Source: Streptomyces sp. AA1529 | GTDB taxonomy: Bacteria; Actinomycetota; Actinomycetes; Streptomycetales; Streptomycetaceae | DNA: 64,000 bases | Assembly (NCBI RefSeq): GCF_000280905.1 | Contig: NZ_ALAP01000078.1 | Coordinates: 186,001 to 250,000, forward strand | Direction: 5' to 3' | In this document: piece after piece, positions 62,297 through 64,000 of the stretch | Position numbering within the stretch: position 1 is the stretch's first letter | Layout of the letters: every line of letters begins with the position of its first letter | The notes under the pieces: generated by a model | What the model saw: only the letters and a program-made list of their open reading frames with translations | Told to the model about the DNA's origin: nothing | Database searches by the model: none | Position numbers and translations under genes: made by a program

Positions 62297-63151
62297 TCAG
62301 CCGCCGCGCAGCGCCCTCAGCGGCCCCCCGCTGCCGCTGAAGGCCGCGTCGCGTGCGGCGCCGGTCAGCTCCAGTTCGACCGAGGAGTCGAGCACGGCGC
62401 ACTGGAGGCGCTGCAGGTCGGGTGAGGGGTCCAGGCCCAGCTCGCGGGAGAGGACGCCGCGCAGCCGCTGGTAGACCTCCAGTGCGTTGCCGCGTCTGCC
62501 CGAGCGGTAGAGCGCGAGCATGAGCTGCGCCTGGATGCCCTCGTGCAGCGGATGCTGGGCGGCGAGCCCGGAGAGTTCGCCCACCAGCTCGTGGTGCCGG
62601 CCCAGGCTGAGGTCGACCTCGATGCGCTGGTTGAGGATGCCCAGCCGGGATTCCTCCAGCCGGGTCGCCTCGATCTCCAGCAGCGGACCGCACTGCACGT
62701 CCACCAGTGCGGGCCCGCGCCACAGTTCCAGGGCCCGGCGGAAGGAGGCGGAGGCGCCGACGCAGTCGCCGGCCTCCAGCGCCCGGTGTCCGGCGCCGGA
62801 GAGCCGCTCGAACTCGCAGACGTCGACCATCCCGCCCTGGGTGTCGAGCAGATAGCCGCCGGACTCGGTGATCAGCACGCTCTTGGCGCCGTGCGGCAGA
62901 TCGGGGTGGTGCCGGTCGCCCAGGGCGGCCGCTATGAGGTTGCGCAGCTGGAGCACGTACGTCTGGAGCGTGGTCTGCACGCTGCGCGGCGGGGCCTCCC
63001 CCCACAGTTCCTCCACCAGGGAGGCGACGGAGACCACTTGGTCCGGGTAGAGCGCCAGCAGGGCCAGCACCTTTCTCGGTTTGACCGCGGTCGGGACGAC
63101 GGAGACCCCCGACTGGACGACCCGGCAGGGTCCCAGCACACTGATGTCCAT
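62297..63151 (-). CDS. SARP-family pathway activator
   Basis: This 284-residue regulator has an N-terminal OmpR-type winged helix (KPRKVLALLALYPDQVVSVASLVEELWG, then SVQTTLQTYVLQLRNLI) and a C-terminal bacterial transcriptional activation domain (GRRGNALEVYQRLRGVLSRELGLDPSPDLQRL). SARPs activate antibiotic clusters by binding heptamer direct repeats at 11-bp spacing near -35. Repeats of that form occur before most operons here, so this is the likely activator. It is 39 bp downstream of the thioesterase gene and may be co-transcribed with it. Confidence 0.95.
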   Translation of the reverse strand: MDISVLGPCRVVQSGVSVVPTAVKPRKVLALLALYPDQVVSVASLVEELWGEAPPRSVQTTLQTYVLQLRNLIAAALGDRHHPDLPHGAKSVLITESGGYLLDTQGGMVDVCEFERLSGAGHRALEAGDCVGASASFRRALELWRGPALVDVQCGPLLEIEATRLEESRLGILNQRIEVDLSLGRHHELVGELSGLAAQHPLHEGIQAQLMLALYRSGRRGNALEVYQRLRGVLSRELGLDPSPDLQRLQCAVLDSSVELELTGAARDAAFSGSGGPLRALRGG

Positions 63152-63190
63152 CTCTCGCTCCCTTCGGGTGCGTTCTCGGACTGTTTCGGG

Positions 63191-64000
63191 CTAGGTGGAC
63201 GGCTCGGACAGTGGTGCGGCGCCCTGCTTCGGGCCGCTGCGGCGCAGTTGTGCCGCCAGCAGGCCGGGCAGCGCGGTGTCGCGTACGAAGAAGTGGCCTC
63301 CGGGGACCGGGTGCTGCGCGAACGGCCCGCTCGCCCAGCGGCGCCACTCGGCGACGGCGGCGGCCGGGGCCGCCTCGTCCCGGGTGCCGGCGAACACGTG
63401 CACGGGGCAGTCGAGCGGGGTGTCCCAGGCGGGGTCCGCCGCGCCGCCGAGCGCGCGCAGACTGGCGGCGAGCCGCAGGTCGTCGCGCATCGTGGAGAGC
63501 AGGGTGCGCAGCCACTCCGGACGCTCGAACATGTACGGGGGCAGCGTGCCGTACCGGTTGAGCGCGGCCAGCAGCGCCGTGTCGGGCAGGTCGTGCTGGT
63601 CGGTCAGCGGGGTCGGCAGGTGCGGCGGCGGGCAGGCTCCCAGCCCGACCAGCACCGGCGCCGCCCGGCCCGCGCGGCGTATCCGCTGCGCGAAGCGGTA
63701 GGCCACCAGCGCGCCGAGGCTGTGCCCGTAGAGCGCGTAGGGCTGGTCCAGCAGCGGGCCGAGCTGCGCGTCGAGTTCGTCCAGCAGCACGGGCGCCTCG
63801 GTGATGCGCGGCTCACGCAGCCGGGTCTCCCGGCCGGGGAGCCGGACGGGCAGCACGCACACGCCCGGGTCGAACCCGCGGCGCCAGCGCGCGAAGGTGA
63901 GCGCGCCGGCGCCCGCATGGTGGAAGCAGAACAGCCGCAGTCCGCCGTCGGCGGGCTCCCGCCCGGTGGCGGGTGAGCCGTCCGTCGTGCGTGGTTCGGG
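63191..64000 (-). CDS. Type II thioesterase (5' end outside the window)
   Basis: This alpha/beta-hydrolase of the GrsT/type II thioesterase group removes aberrant acyl chains from carriers. It has FCFHHAGAGALTFARWR, RLPGRETRLREP, the nucleophile motif GHSLGA (YGHSLGALVAYRFAQ) and the catalytic His in GGHFFVRD. The frame is open to base 64000 with no start, so the first residues lie to the right. It is uncommon in type II PKS clusters, though known in some. Confidence 0.93.
   Translation of the reverse strand, partial: PEPRTTDGSPATGREPADGGLRLFCFHHAGAGALTFARWRRGFDPGVCVLPVRLPGRETRLREPRITEAPVLLDELDAQLGPLLDQPYALYGHSLGALVAYRFAQRIRRAGRAAPVLVGLGACPPPHLPTPLTDQHDLPDTALLAALNRYGTLPPYMFERPEWLRTLLSTMRDDLRLAASLRALGGAADPAWDTPLDCPVHVFAGTRDEAAPAAAVAEWRRWASGPFAQHPVPGGHFFVRDTALPGLLAAQLRRSGPKQGAAPLSEPST

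Noticed and set aside
60726-63515. 929-codon minus-strand frame across the ATP-grasp and SARP genes
   Set aside because: It crosses two well-supported genes in another frame and shows no recognisable domain.

Overview
The window is high-GC actinobacterial DNA, most likely from a Streptomyces. It has dense GTG/ATG starts with 4-bp stop/start overlaps, Tat signal peptides, F420-type oxidoreductases and a SARP regulator. Most of it (about 7.8 kb to the right edge) is an aromatic (type II) polyketide biosynthetic gene cluster. The left 7.7 kb is mostly ordinary chromosome: the tail of a siderophore hydroxylase, a SIMPL protein, pyruvate kinase, chorismate mutase, an AraC regulator, an exopolyphosphatase, an HExxH protein and a PPOX protein.

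Cluster core. A long minus-strand operon (53.3 to 44.1 kb) carries cupin, KS-alpha, KS-beta, aromatase/cyclase, DUF1772 'anthrone oxygenase', ketoreductase-type SDR, two ABM proteins and a dedicated acetyl-CoA carboxylase (fused AccD-AccA, AccB, AccC). The acyl carrier protein is not next to the ketosynthases. It lies in a second minus-strand operon (57.9 to 55.7 kb) with a TcmI-type cyclase and second copies of the SDR, SchA/CurD protein and DUF1772 protein. Tailoring genes lie on both sides: three O-methyltransferases, three FAD monooxygenases, an FADH2-dependent halogenase, P450 plus ferredoxin, a glycosyltransferase, an asparagine-synthase-type amidotransferase, a TenA-like protein, an LLM oxidoreductase and an ABM/dehydrogenase fusion. 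Export candidates are POT and MMPL transporters. Three multicopper oxidases, a signal-peptide VOC protein and a Tat-secreted two-domain protein suggest that part of the chemistry takes place outside the membrane. A degenerate aldehyde dehydrogenase, a PLP-fold-like protein and an ATP-grasp protein, then a SARP regulator and a type II thioesterase, end the window. The gene set resembles pentangular polyphenol or polycyclic xanthone clusters with an amide nitrogen. The product cannot be named from sequence alone.

Regulation. Nearly every cluster promoter region holds direct repeats of a heptamer resembling xxTCxAG, spaced exactly 11 bp apart, usually about 45-100 bp before the start codon. This is the expected form of a SARP operator. 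The repeats define a regulon from 8.3 kb to at least 59 kb. They are absent before the genes from 25.1 to 30.8 kb (quinone oxidoreductase, MarR, a hypothetical, an antiporter, a small anchored protein) and before the YgiB/YgiC-like pair at 17.6-19.2 kb, so these look like passengers.

Mobile DNA. A cation/proton antiporter gene is split by a 1,385-bp IS200/IS605-type element carrying only tnpB, which is itself frameshifted. Both element ends can be placed to the base, and removing the element restores an open 438-codon antiporter.
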